32,635 bases of DNA from Thermogemmatispora sp. Its GTDB lineage: Bacteria > Chloroflexota > Ktedonobacteria > Ktedonobacterales > Ktedonobacteraceae. The notes beneath the pieces are model-generated. The model did no database searches and was not told the DNA's origin. It worked only from the letters and a program-made list of their open reading frames with translations. Positions 15,663 to 23,414 of the stretch are shown here, piece by piece (within the stretch, counting starts at the first letter, position 1; each line of letters opens with the position of its first letter). The DNA lies in assembly GCF_019683755.1 (NCBI RefSeq), contig NZ_JADGHT010000011.1, positions 1 to 32,635 of the forward strand, in the 5' to 3' direction. A program made the translations under genes and the position numbers.

Positions 15663-17636
15663 ATGAACGACAAAATCCGCAGTGTCCTCAACAGCCTGCC
15701 CCACAAGCCGGGCATCTACCTCATGAAAGACGCCCAGGGGCAAATCATCTATGTCGGCAAAGCCGTCTCACTCCATCAGCGCGTCCGTTCCTACTTTCAG
15801 GAATCCGCCGACCTCAGCCCCAAGAATCGCAGCATGGTCGCGCGCGTCGACGACATCGAATACGTCGTCGTCGAAAACGAGATCGAAGCCCTGGTACTCG
15901 AAAGCAACTACATCAAGCAATATCGCCCGAAATACAATGTTCTGCTGCGGGATGACAAAAACTATCCCTACATCAAAGTAGCCCTCAGCGAAGACTTTCC
16001 GCGCGTCTATCGCGTGCGCAACTACCAGCGTGACGGCAACCGCTACTTTGGACCATACACCAGCTCAGCCGCCGTCGACGCCACCCTTGACCTGCTCAAC
16101 AAACTCTTCCCCTTCCGCACCTGCCGCTACGACGGCAGCGCCTGGGCCCCGCCGCGCAATGGTCCGACGCCACCTGGCTGGAAGCCCAAGTACCTGAGCC
16201 GGCCCTGCACGCAATACTACATTCATCGCTGCCTGGCTCCGTGCGTCGGCTACGCCACGCGCGAAGACTACGACGCCATCATCGCCCAGGTCATTCTTTT
16301 CCTCGAAGGCAAACATGAGGAAGTCGTCAAGCAGCTCGAGGCCCGCATGCACGAGGCCGCTGAGGCCCTCAACTTTGAGGAAGCCGCCCGCCTGCGCGAC
16401 CGCATCCGCGCCGTCGAGCACATACTAGAGAAGCAGCGCATCATCAACACCGAAGGGCAAGAAGACCAGGACGTCATCGCCCTGGCCAGCGCCGAAGACG
16501 AAACCTGCGCCCAGGTCTTCTTTTTCCGCGCTGGCAAACTCATCGGGCGCGAATACTTCATCCTGCAAGGCACCCGCGACAGCAGCCCGGGGGAAATCAT
16601 GAGTTCCTTCCTGCAGCAGTTTTACGAGAGCGCGCCCCACATTCCCGCCGAAATCGTCCTGGAAGTCGAGCCAGATGACCGCGATATGCTGCTGGCCTGG
16701 CTCAAAAGCCGGCGCGGCAAAGCTGTCAGCCTGAGCATTCCGCGGCGCGGAGACAAGCGCAGCCTCATCGAGCTGGTCAAACAGAACGCCCAGGAAGTGC
16801 TCGAGCAGCAGCGCATCAAATGGCTCAGCGACAGCCAGAAGACCCAGCTTGCCCTTGAAGAGCTGCAGGCCGCCCTGAACCTGGCGGCGCCGCCCTACCG
16901 CATCGAATGCTACGACGTCTCCAACATCCAGGGCAGCAGCGCCGTTGGAGCCATGATCGTCTTTGAAGCCGGGCGCCCCAAGCCAGCAGAGTACCGGCGC
17001 TTTCGCATCAAGAGCGTCGAAGGCGCCAATGACCCCGCCAGCCATCAAGAGATCCTGCGCCGCCGCTTCCGTCGCGAGCCGGGCACGGGAGCGCCCTCCT
17101 CCGCCAAAGAGGCGGACGAGGCAGAGAACAGCATCGAGAACGCTGCCGCGCAAGCCGCCGCCTTCAGCCACGACTGGCCTCTACCGGACCTCATCGTCAT
17201 CGACGGCGGTAAAGCCCAGCTCAATGCCGCCCTGCAGGTCCTCGAAGAGCTGCACGTCGAAGTTCCTGTCATCGGACTGGCAAAAGAAGAAGGCTCACAC
17301 AGCCGCCTGCCGACCGCCGAAGAGATCTACCTGCCAGGCAGCGCCGAACCGCTGCGTCTACCGCGCACCTCCCAGGGCCTCTACCTACTGCAGCGCATCC
17401 GCGACGAGGCCCACCGCTTTGGCATCACCTACCATCGCAAGCTACGCAGCCAGCGCACATTCAAATCACAGCTCGACGAGATCCCGGGCATCGGCCCCAG
17501 ACGCAAGCAGGCCCTGCTCAAGCACTTCGGCTCACTGCAGGCCATCAGCCAGGCCAGCATCGAAGAGCTAGCCGCCGTCGAGGGCATGACGCGCGCCGCT
17601 GCCGAAAAGGTCAAAGAATACATCGGCAAATCCTAG
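15663..17636 (+). CDS. uvrC: UvrC, excinuclease ABC subunit C
   Basis: UvrC makes both incisions around a DNA lesion in UvrABC nucleotide excision repair. The 657-aa product starts at MNDKIRSVL; the ORF-track start 30 codons upstream lacks conservation and a ribosome site. In order it has the GIY-YIG nuclease domain (GIY 17-19, YVG 30-32, catalytic-type E80), four Cys (C154, C182, C190, C194) of the reported Fe-S site, a UVR motif (EALNFEEAARLRDRI) and the RNase H-like endonuclease domain (ECYDVSN, VIDGGKAQL and the later DEAHRFG His). A double helix-hairpin-helix (IPGIGPRRKQALL, VEGMTRAAAEKV) ends it. The spacing between the first two Cys is larger than in E. coli because of a Pro/Trp-rich insert. 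It appears monocistronic, with no other uvr gene nearby. No strong Shine-Dalgarno is visible. Confidence 0.98.
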   Translation: MNDKIRSVLNSLPHKPGIYLMKDAQGQIIYVGKAVSLHQRVRSYFQESADLSPKNRSMVARVDDIEYVVVENEIEALVLESNYIKQYRPKYNVLLRDDKNYPYIKVALSEDFPRVYRVRNYQRDGNRYFGPYTSSAAVDATLDLLNKLFPFRTCRYDGSAWAPPRNGPTPPGWKPKYLSRPCTQYYIHRCLAPCVGYATREDYDAIIAQVILFLEGKHEEVVKQLEARMHEAAEALNFEEAARLRDRIRAVEHILEKQRIINTEGQEDQDVIALASAEDETCAQVFFFRAGKLIGREYFILQGTRDSSPGEIMSSFLQQFYESAPHIPAEIVLEVEPDDRDMLLAWLKSRRGKAVSLSIPRRGDKRSLIELVKQNAQEVLEQQRIKWLSDSQKTQLALEELQAALNLAAPPYRIECYDVSNIQGSSAVGAMIVFEAGRPKPAEYRRFRIKSVEGANDPASHQEILRRRFRREPGTGAPSSAKEADEAENSIENAAAQAAAFSHDWPLPDLIVIDGGKAQLNAALQVLEELHVEVPVIGLAKEEGSHSRLPTAEEIYLPGSAEPLRLPRTSQGLYLLQRIRDEAHRFGITYHRKLRSQRTFKSQLDEIPGIGPRRKQALLKHFGSLQAISQASIEELAAVEGMTRAAAEKVKEYIGKS

Positions 17637-17637
17637 T

Positions 17638-17692
17638 CGGCAGGCTGGGCCTGGCCTGCCGCCGGGCACGTCCCAGCCAGCCCAGCCTGCCG
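17638..17692 (+). terminator. Inverted repeat downstream of uvrC
   Basis: CGGCAGGCTGGGC (17638-17650) and its perfect reverse complement (17680-17692) enclose a 29-nt loop that can fold further. The repeat begins two bases after the stop codon. No T tract follows. Confidence 0.6.
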
Positions 17693-17771
17693 GGCAGAAC
17701 AGCCGAAAGCAAGCCGTGGCAGCCGCTCCTGCTGGCAACCCACGGCGAGCGCTAGCACTCCCCGCCTTCGA

Positions 17772-17800
17772 TTGACAACGAGGAGATCGGCGATTACTAT
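17772..17800 (+). promoter_or_regulatory. Promoter of the FmdB-type gene leader
   Basis: A perfect TTGACA (17772-17777), a 17-bp spacer and TACTAT (17795-17800). Transcription would start near 17807, directly before the first hairpin, giving a leader of about 160 nt. Confidence 0.6.
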
Positions 17801-17807
17801 TTAATGT

Positions 17808-17919
17808 AGAGCATCTCGTAAATTGTGCAGACGCTCTCTTGTCAGGCAAGGAGGAAAGCGGCTACGCTTTCCCTCCTGTTTCTTATGAAGGGAAGGAAGT
17901 CATGATTTGACCTCCTTCC
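17808..17919 (+). promoter_or_regulatory. Three-hairpin leader, possible attenuator or small RNA
   Basis: Hairpin 1 pairs AGAGCATCT with AGACGCTCT (17808-17837, one mismatch). Hairpin 2 has a 12-bp stem with one bulged C and a GCTA loop (17849-17877), followed by TGTTTCTT, and is terminator-like. Hairpin 3 pairs GGAAGGAAGTCA with TGACCTCCTTCC (17891-17919, one mismatch). Hairpin 2 could end a short RNA of about 75 nt or attenuate the downstream gene. No known riboswitch class was recognised. Confidence 0.45.
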
Positions 17920-17966
17920 GTTCTCTAGTGTTGAGCCATGTTCTGGCGCGGAGGTGACAGCACCCT

Positions 17967-18272
17967 ATGCCCACGTATGAATATGCGTGCCGGGCATGTG
18001 AGCATCGTTTCGAGATCTGGCAGAAAATCACTGACGATCCTTTAACGGTTTGCCCACAGTGTGGCGGCGAAATTCATCGCGTGCTCTTCCCAACGGGGAT
18101 CGTCTTCAAAGGGCACGGCTTCTATAAGACGGACTATAACGGCTCCAGTGCCAACGGTAGCAGCTCATCCCAGAGCGAGAGCAGCAAGTCCAGCGAGAGC
18201 AGCAGCTCCGCAGCCACCACTGAGGGCAGCGGGAAAGCTCCCGTGGCTTCCAGCAGCAGCAGTAGCTCCTAA
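17967..18272 (+). CDS. FmdB-family zinc ribbon protein
   Basis: This is a 101-aa protein of the FmdB/CxxC_CxxC_SSSS putative regulatory family. It opens with MPTYEYACRACEHRFE and has two Cys pairs, C8/C11 and C29/C32, that should bind one zinc. It continues with the usual FPTGIVFKGHGFYKTDYN segment. The last 50 residues are almost only Ser, Gly, Ala and Lys, as is typical of the family, and probably disordered. The start has a perfect GGAGGTGA about 8 nt upstream. Family members are widespread in bacteria with no settled function; the name comes from genes near formamidase or amidase operons. The structured leader suggests post-transcriptional control. The family call is secure. Confidence 0.92.
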   Translation: MPTYEYACRACEHRFEIWQKITDDPLTVCPQCGGEIHRVLFPTGIVFKGHGFYKTDYNGSSANGSSSSQSESSKSSESSSSAATTEGSGKAPVASSSSSSS

Positions 18273-18291
18273 GCCAGCCAGCCAGCCAGCC
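18272..18291 (+). repeat. Short AGCC tandem repeat
   Basis: Five consecutive copies of AGCC begin within the stop region of the zinc ribbon gene. It may be a slippage-prone tract. No function is apparent. Confidence 0.6.
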
Positions 18292-18485
18292 GGCTAGCAC
18301 AAGCCCTCGTCCAGCCATCGCCCTCGCGGTGGCCAGGCAGACCAGTAGCCAGGCAGCGATGATCAGGGCCAGGTGTGCCTCCCTGACTGGCAACAGGCGA
18401 CAAGGCAGGCTGAGCTTGGCGTCCGAGCCAGCAAGAGTATCATCAGCGAGCACAAGCGAACCCTGAAGAAGGGAGCCTATAACGC

Positions 18486-18698
18486 ATGGCCGAATCGGCT
18501 TTGGCCGCTCTGCAGCGCCGGCAAATCGAAATCACGGTTGGCGAACTGTGGCTGGCGACCGACTTCTACACACGCCAGGAAATCATTGAGCGGCTGCGCC
18601 ACCTGATCGCCCATGCCGATCCCAGCCTCGACCTCACTCAATTGAGCGAGGGGGCACAGGAAGAGCTGCGCGAATTAGGCCTGATTCCGGCAGAATGA
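18486..18698 (+). CDS. Small unknown protein, 70 aa
   Basis: The family was not recognised. The protein is compact and predicted helical: RRQIEITVGELWLATDFYTRQEIIERLRHLI is followed by an acidic LSEGAQEELRELGLIPAE end. A GAAGGGAG lies about 12 nt before the ATG, which is somewhat far. Coding support comes from its plausible amphipathic pattern, the lack of competing ORFs and the strong hairpin just after the stop. It lies 213 bp after the zinc ribbon gene with no clear promoter between them, so co-transcription is possible. It has no Cys, membrane span or enzyme motif. Confidence 0.6.
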   Translation: MAESALAALQRRQIEITVGELWLATDFYTRQEIIERLRHLIAHADPSLDLTQLSEGAQEELRELGLIPAE

Positions 18699-18719
18699 GC
18701 AATTTAATGAGCGTGGCGG

Positions 18720-18766
18720 CTGTCGAGAGGCAGCAAGCGCAGGCGCTTGCCTGCCCCTCTTGACAG
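18720..18766 (+). terminator. Strong hairpin after the 70-aa gene
   Basis: CTGTCGAGAGG (18720-18730) pairs with CCTCTTGACAG (18756-18766) with one G-U, and an inner AAGCGC/GCGCTT stem closes on an AG loop. This gives an almost continuous 20-bp hairpin. No T tract follows. Confidence 0.65.
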
Positions 18767-18870
18767 CGGCGCGCCGCCTTCCCAAGAGCGGAAGCCCGCT
18801 TCCTTTACCTTTCTCTCCCCCAAAATTCCCAGCGGCTTCCGCCTCAACCGCTGGCCACGTGGATTAAGTG

Positions 18871-18876
18871 TATACT
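18871..18876 (+). promoter_or_regulatory. -10 box of the histidine kinase gene
   Basis: TATACT lies in the near-palindrome TTAAGTGTATACTTAA, in a short AT-rich island 43 bp before the start. The -35 region is weak. The GTATACTTAA core recurs upstream of the first TPR gene. Confidence 0.45.
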
Positions 18877-18918
18877 TAACGATGTATTAGCCACCGAGCG
18901 AGTAGGGAGGCCACACGC

Positions 18919-19698
18919 ATGCGAGCTCACCGCAAGCAGTCGCAGGAAGAGGTTGTCAGGGCGCTGCAGCAACAGGTAGATGAGTTGACTCGTGCCAATA
19001 TGCTCCTGCAAGAGGAGCTAGCCCGTAAAGAGCAGTTTACCGCCATGATTGCTCATGAGCTGCGTGGCCCACTCGCTCCTATCATCAACTATGCCCAAAT
19101 GATTGCTCGCCCCAACTGCCGCCGCGAGACCATCGAGCGTGGCACAGCGATTATTATCAGCCAGGCCCAGCGTCTCAAGCGCCTGGTGAATGATCTGCTT
19201 GATGCTTCTTATCTGTCAACCGGTCAGTTCAAGCTGCTGCTAGGCGAGTGTGACATTGTCGCCCTGATTCGCGAGCTAGTGGAACAGTTCCGCCCCCTGG
19301 CCCCTTATCATCGCCTCGAGGTCGAGGCTCCTGAGAGGCCACTTGTCGGTCGCTGGGATGGCGAGCGTCTTCAGCAGGCCATTGGCAATCTACTGGACAA
19401 TGCCATCAAGTACTCCGACGAGCACACGACCATTACGGTCCGCGTCAGCCAGCCCGAGGAGCATCTCGTACGCGTGAGTGTCCACAACGTGGGGCGTGTG
19501 ATCCCCGCGGCGGAGATCAACAGCATCTTCCGTCCCTACGTACGGCTGCAGACGGCACGCAGCCGCCAGGGGTCGGGCCTAGGCCTCTATATTACGAAGA
19601 GCATCGTTGAGGCTCACGGCGGTACTCTGCGCCTGGAGCGTCCTGGCGCCGAGGAGCAAGGGACCACCTTCTCATTTGATCTCCCCCTCTCGTCCTAG
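18919..19698 (+). CDS. Soluble sensor histidine kinase
   Basis: This 259-aa kinase has no membrane span or recognisable sensor domain. Residues 1-38 are a coiled coil. The HisKA domain has phospho-acceptor H46 (MIAHELRGPL). The HATPase domain has the N box IGNLLDNAIKYS (155-166) and the G2 box GSGLGL (218-223). The G1 box reads NVGRVIP (190-196), with Asn where the adenine-binding Asp of DxGxG is usual. It presumably senses through a partner or an intracellular signal and passes phosphate to a response regulator, none of which is encoded nearby. It starts at an ATG with AGGGAGG about 10 nt upstream. A short perfect hairpin about 140 bp downstream likely ends the transcript. Confidence 0.93.
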   Translation: MRAHRKQSQEEVVRALQQQVDELTRANMLLQEELARKEQFTAMIAHELRGPLAPIINYAQMIARPNCRRETIERGTAIIISQAQRLKRLVNDLLDASYLSTGQFKLLLGECDIVALIRELVEQFRPLAPYHRLEVEAPERPLVGRWDGERLQQAIGNLLDNAIKYSDEHTTITVRVSQPEEHLVRVSVHNVGRVIPAAEINSIFRPYVRLQTARSRQGSGLGLYITKSIVEAHGGTLRLERPGAEEQGTTFSFDLPLSS

Positions 19699-20322
19699 TC
19701 TTGTCGTCCGGCCACTTGCCCGCCGATGGCACCCCGCAGCAGCGTGCCGCGGGCAGCCCTCTCCGACCCGGTCCCAAGGCCACGCCTGCTCTTCTCTCCC
19801 TGCTTACTCCTCCCTCAGCCGCTCTGCGCCACTGCCCCTGGTCATTTGACCAGGGTCCTTCCCTGGCGATTTTCCCGGCCCTGGTCCCCTGCCTTCTGAC
19901 GGTGCGCGGCAGCGAGCCAACGACTATACTGTTTCCTGGGCAGAGAGACCCGTGGGAGCCTGTCCTCCTGCCTCGCCCGGAGCCTGTTGCATTGTGGAAC
20001 CCGGCAGGCTCCGGCGTCTGGCGGAGAGGCCACAGGACCTGGCAAGAGCGTGCGAGGCGTCAGGCTGGCCTGTCCGGCGCCAGGGAGGCCACCGGATGTG
20101 GCTTCAGCAGGTACGGATGGCAGGCCACCACGGGTCTGGCGCCTGCCCCACCAGGTGCCGGGATCATCAATCAGGTCAGGTCAGCGAGGCGCTGCCGGTT
20201 TTCTTTGACTGATTCTGGCAGGGCGCTTTGTCCGTCGTCCGTCTCGCCTCGCCCGTACCGGCCTATCGAGGCCGCCCTCAGCCAGAGAGGCTGAGGCCAG
20301 CATCTTGAAAGGAGCAAGCGCT
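19699..20322. other. Long gene-free stretch between kinase and DUF4177-like gene
   Basis: The 197-aa and shorter ORFs here lack ribosome sites and have Arg/Pro/Gly-rich random composition, so I do not call a gene. It contains the hairpin at 19836-19855 and a 7-bp GGCAGGC/GCCTGCC stem at 20119-20147. A lone TATACT at 19925-19930 has no matching -35 box. The rest shows nothing definable. Confidence 0.5.
19836..19855 (+). terminator. Short perfect hairpin downstream of the histidine kinase
   Basis: CCCTGGTC (19836-19843), the loop ATTT and GACCAGGG (19848-19855) form an 8-bp perfect stem followed by TCCTTCCC. This is the most conventional terminator-like hairpin in the window. Confidence 0.5.
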
Positions 20323-20619
20323 ATGGCACAGCAGTGGGCCTACAAGGTCGCTTATATTGATACCCGCGGACGCATCTCTTGCGAAGGCCTGGAGACCCTG
20401 ATCGGTAACGAGCGACGCAGCGCTTTCGTACGTCGCTATCTGAGCAGCCTGGGACGCGAGGGCTGGGAACTGGTGGGCATCCAGCCCCTGACCTCGACCT
20501 CGGCCTACTACGTCTTCAAGCGCCCCGCCCAGGAAGGCGACTACAGCGAGCCGGCTCCTGCCGCCCAGCAACCACAGGCTGAGCCAAGTAGTGGCGGCCC
20601 CACGATTGAGACGGCCTGA
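20323..20619 (+). CDS. DUF4177-like small protein
   Basis: This 98-aa protein starts at MAQQWAYKVA, with AAAGGAGC about 7 nt upstream; the ORF-track start six codons earlier has none. Residues 5-70 follow the DUF4177 pattern: an edge strand WAYKVAYID, a helix around FVRRYLSSLGREGWELVGIQ, and a last strand AYYVFKRP. The 25-residue tail is Pro/Gln/Glu-rich and probably disordered. DUF4177 proteins are small, widespread and of unknown role. It stands alone, with a long bidirectional hairpin between it and the converging peroxiredoxin gene. The family call is moderately firm. Confidence 0.75.
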   Translation: MAQQWAYKVAYIDTRGRISCEGLETLIGNERRSAFVRRYLSSLGREGWELVGIQPLTSTSAYYVFKRPAQEGDYSEPAPAAQQPQAEPSSGGPTIETA

Positions 20620-20704
20620 ACCAGGCCATCTCAGTCTGCTCTGTAGGTCATGTTCTAGATGGTAGTCGGTCGCTAGAGGCTGCGCCTGTCGCAGCCAACA
20701 GCGC

Positions 20705-20777
20705 GCGGCCCTGTCCCTTCCCCTGGCTGCCGCTTCCGCCGTCGAGAGCCGACAGCCGAGAGAAGGGGCAGGGCCGC
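20705..20777. terminator. Bidirectional 16-bp inverted repeat between converging genes
   Basis: GCGGCCCTGTCCCTTC (20705-20720) pairs with 20762-20777 over 16 positions with one G-T wobble. The 41-nt loop contains an inner GGCTG/CAGCC stem. It sits between two convergent genes, so it can serve both. No T tract is present. Confidence 0.6.
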
Positions 20778-20858
20778 ACAGGCTTTAGCTCGCCAACCCT
20801 CTTCGGGCGCGCGATGGTCGCTCCACGGGCTGCGGTCTAAGCAGCCAGATGAGAGCGA

Positions 20859-21404
20859 TCAGGCCTCTTGGCGAGGCCCCTCAGCCGCAGCCTCTGAAGG
20901 GGCCGCCGTCCCTTCCTCGTTTTGTAAGGCCCTGACAATGGTCAGCGCCTCCTCAACATGCTTCTCAGGGTTGAATTGAGATGAGAAGATGTGACGTACA
21001 ACGCCGCGTTTATCGATAATATAAGTCACACGCCCCGGCAGAAGACCAAGCGTCGTCGGTACACCGTAGCGCTTGCGCACGGCAGCCCCTTGGTCGCTCA
21101 GCAGAATAAAGGGCAGCCGATGCTGGTTGGCAAACTGCTGATGCGACTCGCTCGAATCCGAGCTAACGCCGATCACTTCGGCCCCCGCCTGCTTGAAGAC
21201 CACATAGCTATCGCGGAAACAGACCGCCTCAGCCGTGCAGCCGGGCGTATTGTCCTTGGGATAGAAGTAGAGGACAATCACAGCTTTGCCGATGAAGTCG
21301 TGGAGGCTGACCGGACGACCTGTCTGATCGGGCAGGGTGAAGTCGGGCGCCAGGTCACCGACTTGTACCTTTTTGCGCTGCTCCGCAGTTTCTGATGCGC
21401 TCAT
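20859..21404 (-). CDS. bcp: Peroxiredoxin, BCP/PrxQ type
   Basis: This is a 181-aa thiol peroxidase that reduces hydrogen peroxide and organic peroxides in the cytoplasm. The AhpC/TSA fold is clear: GDLAPDFTLPDQTG, VLYFYPKDNTPGCT with peroxidatic C56, and GVSSDS. The usual resolving Cys of BCP/PrxQ lies five residues after C56, but here the only nearby Cys is C62, six residues on (CTAEAVCFRD). The C-terminal 15-20 residues are a Glu/Ala-rich extension. The ATG has AAAGGGAAA about 9 nt upstream. It is a single gene; a TATAAA near 21532-21527 on the minus strand is a weak promoter guess. It converges on the DUF4177-like gene across a shared hairpin. Confidence 0.93.
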   Translation of the reverse strand: MSASETAEQRKKVQVGDLAPDFTLPDQTGRPVSLHDFIGKAVIVLYFYPKDNTPGCTAEAVCFRDSYVVFKQAGAEVIGVSSDSSESHQQFANQHRLPFILLSDQGAAVRKRYGVPTTLGLLPGRVTYIIDKRGVVRHIFSSQFNPEKHVEEALTIVRALQNEEGTAAPSEAAAEGPRQEA

Positions 21405-21884
21405 GAGCGTGTTTCCCTTTCTTGTCTTTCACGTCGCGGAAGAGCAACCGCCGCGCTGACCCGGAGCGCCCAGAGGGAGCTGCTGGCGGCGAATCCGTTG
21501 CTCTTCTCCGCGAACTAAGCAGACCATTTATACGTAGAGAATCTAGGTCAGACGCACAACCCTGGTCAAGGTCCAAGCAAGGTAGCGACAGGCCGCTCAG
21601 GTCAGTCAGCGCCAGCGGCTGTCAGCAAGCGCGCCACTTGATCGCCCTCTCCAGGTGTCTCCTGACTGGTATGCTATAATGAGGATCGGCTGCCAGCGGC
21701 CAGGCCAGCCCGCTCAGCAGACAAGCTTGCAGCCTCTGGCGGGCAGGTCTGCCGGCGCCGACCGGCGGGCGGGAAGGCAGCGCAAGCACCATCCCTGAGC
21801 CGCCAGCAGCCGCTGATCGAGGCCGATCCCGAGCTGTTTTCACAGCCTGCAGTGACGATACTCTCAGTGAGGAGTGACCTTTCT
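21405..21884. other. Divergent control region of peroxiredoxin and aldehyde dehydrogenase
   Basis: No gene is supported. It holds the extended -10 promoter at 21673-21681 and about 200 nt of G+C-rich dehydrogenase leader with possible hairpins but no recognised riboswitch. A weak minus-strand TATAAA (21532-21527) could serve the peroxiredoxin. Confidence 0.5.
21673..21681 (+). promoter_or_regulatory. Extended -10 promoter of the aldehyde dehydrogenase gene
   Basis: TGCTATAAT is a perfect extended -10 element. The -35 region is poor. The leader would be about 195 nt. Confidence 0.55.
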
Positions 21885-23381
21885 ATGACACAGCCACAAG
21901 TACAGACCAGTGCGCCGGCGCGTAGCGAGCCGCCGGTCTTCTATAACTTCATCGGCGGCCAGTGGCGGCCTGCGGCAAGCGGCGCCACCTTTCCCAGCAC
22001 CAACCCGGCCCACCTTTCCGAGATCATCGGGTACTATCAACAATCGAGCGTCGCCGACCTTGATGAGGCCGTGCGAGCCGCGCGCCAGGCTCAACCCGAC
22101 TGGGCAGCCACCCCTGCACCGCAGCGCGCCGCGATACTCATGCGGGCGGCCCAGATTCTGGAGGCGCGCCAGGAAGAGCTAGCCGTCCTCATGACGCGTG
22201 AAATGGGCAAGATCCTGAGCGAAGCGCGGGGAGAAGTGCAGACAGCCATCGACGTCGCCCGCTACATCGCCAGCGATGGCTGGCGGGCCGAAGGCGAGAC
22301 CGTGCCCTCCGTCCAGCGCGGCAAGCTCTATCTCACCGTTCGCCAGCCGTTAGGCGTCGTCGGCCTCATCACTCCCTGGAACTTCCCCCTGGCTATTCCT
22401 GCCTGGAAGGCCTTTCCCGCCCTGCAAGCCGGCAACGCCGTTGTTCTGAAGCCGGCCAGCGACACCCCTCTGCTCGCTCTCAAGCTCGCTGAAGTACTGC
22501 AGGAGGCCGGGCTACCAGACGGCGTTTTCAACGTTGTCACCGGTCCCGGTGGCACCCTCGGCGAGGCCCTGGCCAGCCATCCCGACGTCAATATGATCTC
22601 TCTCACCGGCTCGACTGAAGTTGGCAAGCGCGTAGCCGAGCTATGCGGGCGCGACCTGCGTCGCTGCGCGCTGGAGCTGGGCGGCAAGAACGCTGTCATC
22701 ATCCTGGAAGACGCCGATCTGCCGCGCGCTGTTGCCAGCGTCGCGCTGGGAGCCTTTGGCACGACCGGCCAGCGCTGTACGGCCACCAGCCGCGTCATTG
22801 TACAGCGCCCCGTCCTTTCTGAATTCACCGAGCGCCTGATCGAGGCCGCCGCCAGGCTGCGCATCGGCGACGGTCTGCGCGAGGACGTCGATATGGGGCC
22901 GCTTGTCAATATGGGACGCGTCCAGGCGGTGCAGGAGTACACGGAGCTGGGCAAGCGTGAAGGGGCAAAGCTCTTGTATGGTGGCAGCCCGCTGCGCGAA
23001 GGGGAATGCAGCGATGGAGCCTTTTACCAGCCGACTATCTTCGGCGATGTCCAGCCGGAGATGCGCATCGCTCGCGAGGAGATTTTTGGTCCTTTCGTCT
23101 CGATCATCCCGGTCGACTCCTATGAAGAAGCCGTTCGCGTCGCCAACAGCACCATCTATGGCCTCTCAACGGCCATCTTCACGCGCAGCACGCACTACAC
23201 TTTCCGCGCCATGCGCGACATTCAGTCCGGGCTGATCTATGTCAACGCGCCAACCACGCGCTCAGAGATCCACATGCCCTTTGGGGGCATGAAAGCCAGC
23301 GGCAACGGCCACCGCGAACTGGGGCCGCATGCCGTCGCCGATTACACCGAGGTCAAGACCGTCGCCGTTGTCTACGAGTAG
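21885..23381 (+). CDS. NAD(P)-dependent aldehyde dehydrogenase, 2,5-dioxovalerate dehydrogenase-like
   Basis: This 498-aa enzyme oxidises an aldehyde to the acid using NAD(P). The ATG at 21885 has GAGGAGTG upstream and gives the normal family length; the GTG 11 codons earlier is less likely. Key residues are present: TPWNFP with N166, K189 in VLKPAS, E264 in ELGGKN and catalytic C298 in GQRCTAT. From memory the sequence most resembles B. subtilis YcbD-type alpha-ketoglutarate semialdehyde dehydrogenases of sugar-acid degradation (FI.G.W...SG, STEVGK, FGGMK.S). No sugar-acid genes are next to it, so the substrate remains open. A 13-bp inverted repeat follows the gene. Confidence 0.9.
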   Translation: MTQPQVQTSAPARSEPPVFYNFIGGQWRPAASGATFPSTNPAHLSEIIGYYQQSSVADLDEAVRAARQAQPDWAATPAPQRAAILMRAAQILEARQEELAVLMTREMGKILSEARGEVQTAIDVARYIASDGWRAEGETVPSVQRGKLYLTVRQPLGVVGLITPWNFPLAIPAWKAFPALQAGNAVVLKPASDTPLLALKLAEVLQEAGLPDGVFNVVTGPGGTLGEALASHPDVNMISLTGSTEVGKRVAELCGRDLRRCALELGGKNAVIILEDADLPRAVASVALGAFGTTGQRCTATSRVIVQRPVLSEFTERLIEAAARLRIGDGLREDVDMGPLVNMGRVQAVQEYTELGKREGAKLLYGGSPLREGECSDGAFYQPTIFGDVQPEMRIAREEIFGPFVSIIPVDSYEEAVRVANSTIYGLSTAIFTRSTHYTFRAMRDIQSGLIYVNAPTTRSEIHMPFGGMKASGNGHRELGPHAVADYTEVKTVAVVYE

Positions 23382-23414
23382 CGTCCCTGGCCAACCAGAA
23401 TAAGGGCAACTGTG

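Larger units (their letters stand above)
17637..17966. other. Intergenic region with terminator and structured fmdB-type leader
   Basis: No gene is present. It contains the uvrC downstream repeat (17638-17692), a promoter (17772-17800) and three successive hairpins (17808-17837, 17849-17877, 17891-17919) before the zinc ribbon gene. Confidence 0.65.

Noticed and set aside
16425-17171. 248-aa minus-strand ORF within uvrC
   Set aside because: UvrC motifs lie in the sense frame throughout this stretch.
19701-20294. 197-aa ORF in the long gap after the histidine kinase
   Set aside because: No ribosome site, composition of translated non-coding G+C-rich DNA, and it runs through a hairpin right after the kinase.
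21688-21884. Riboswitch in the aldehyde dehydrogenase leader
   Set aside because: The leader is long and can fold, but I could match it to no known riboswitch core.
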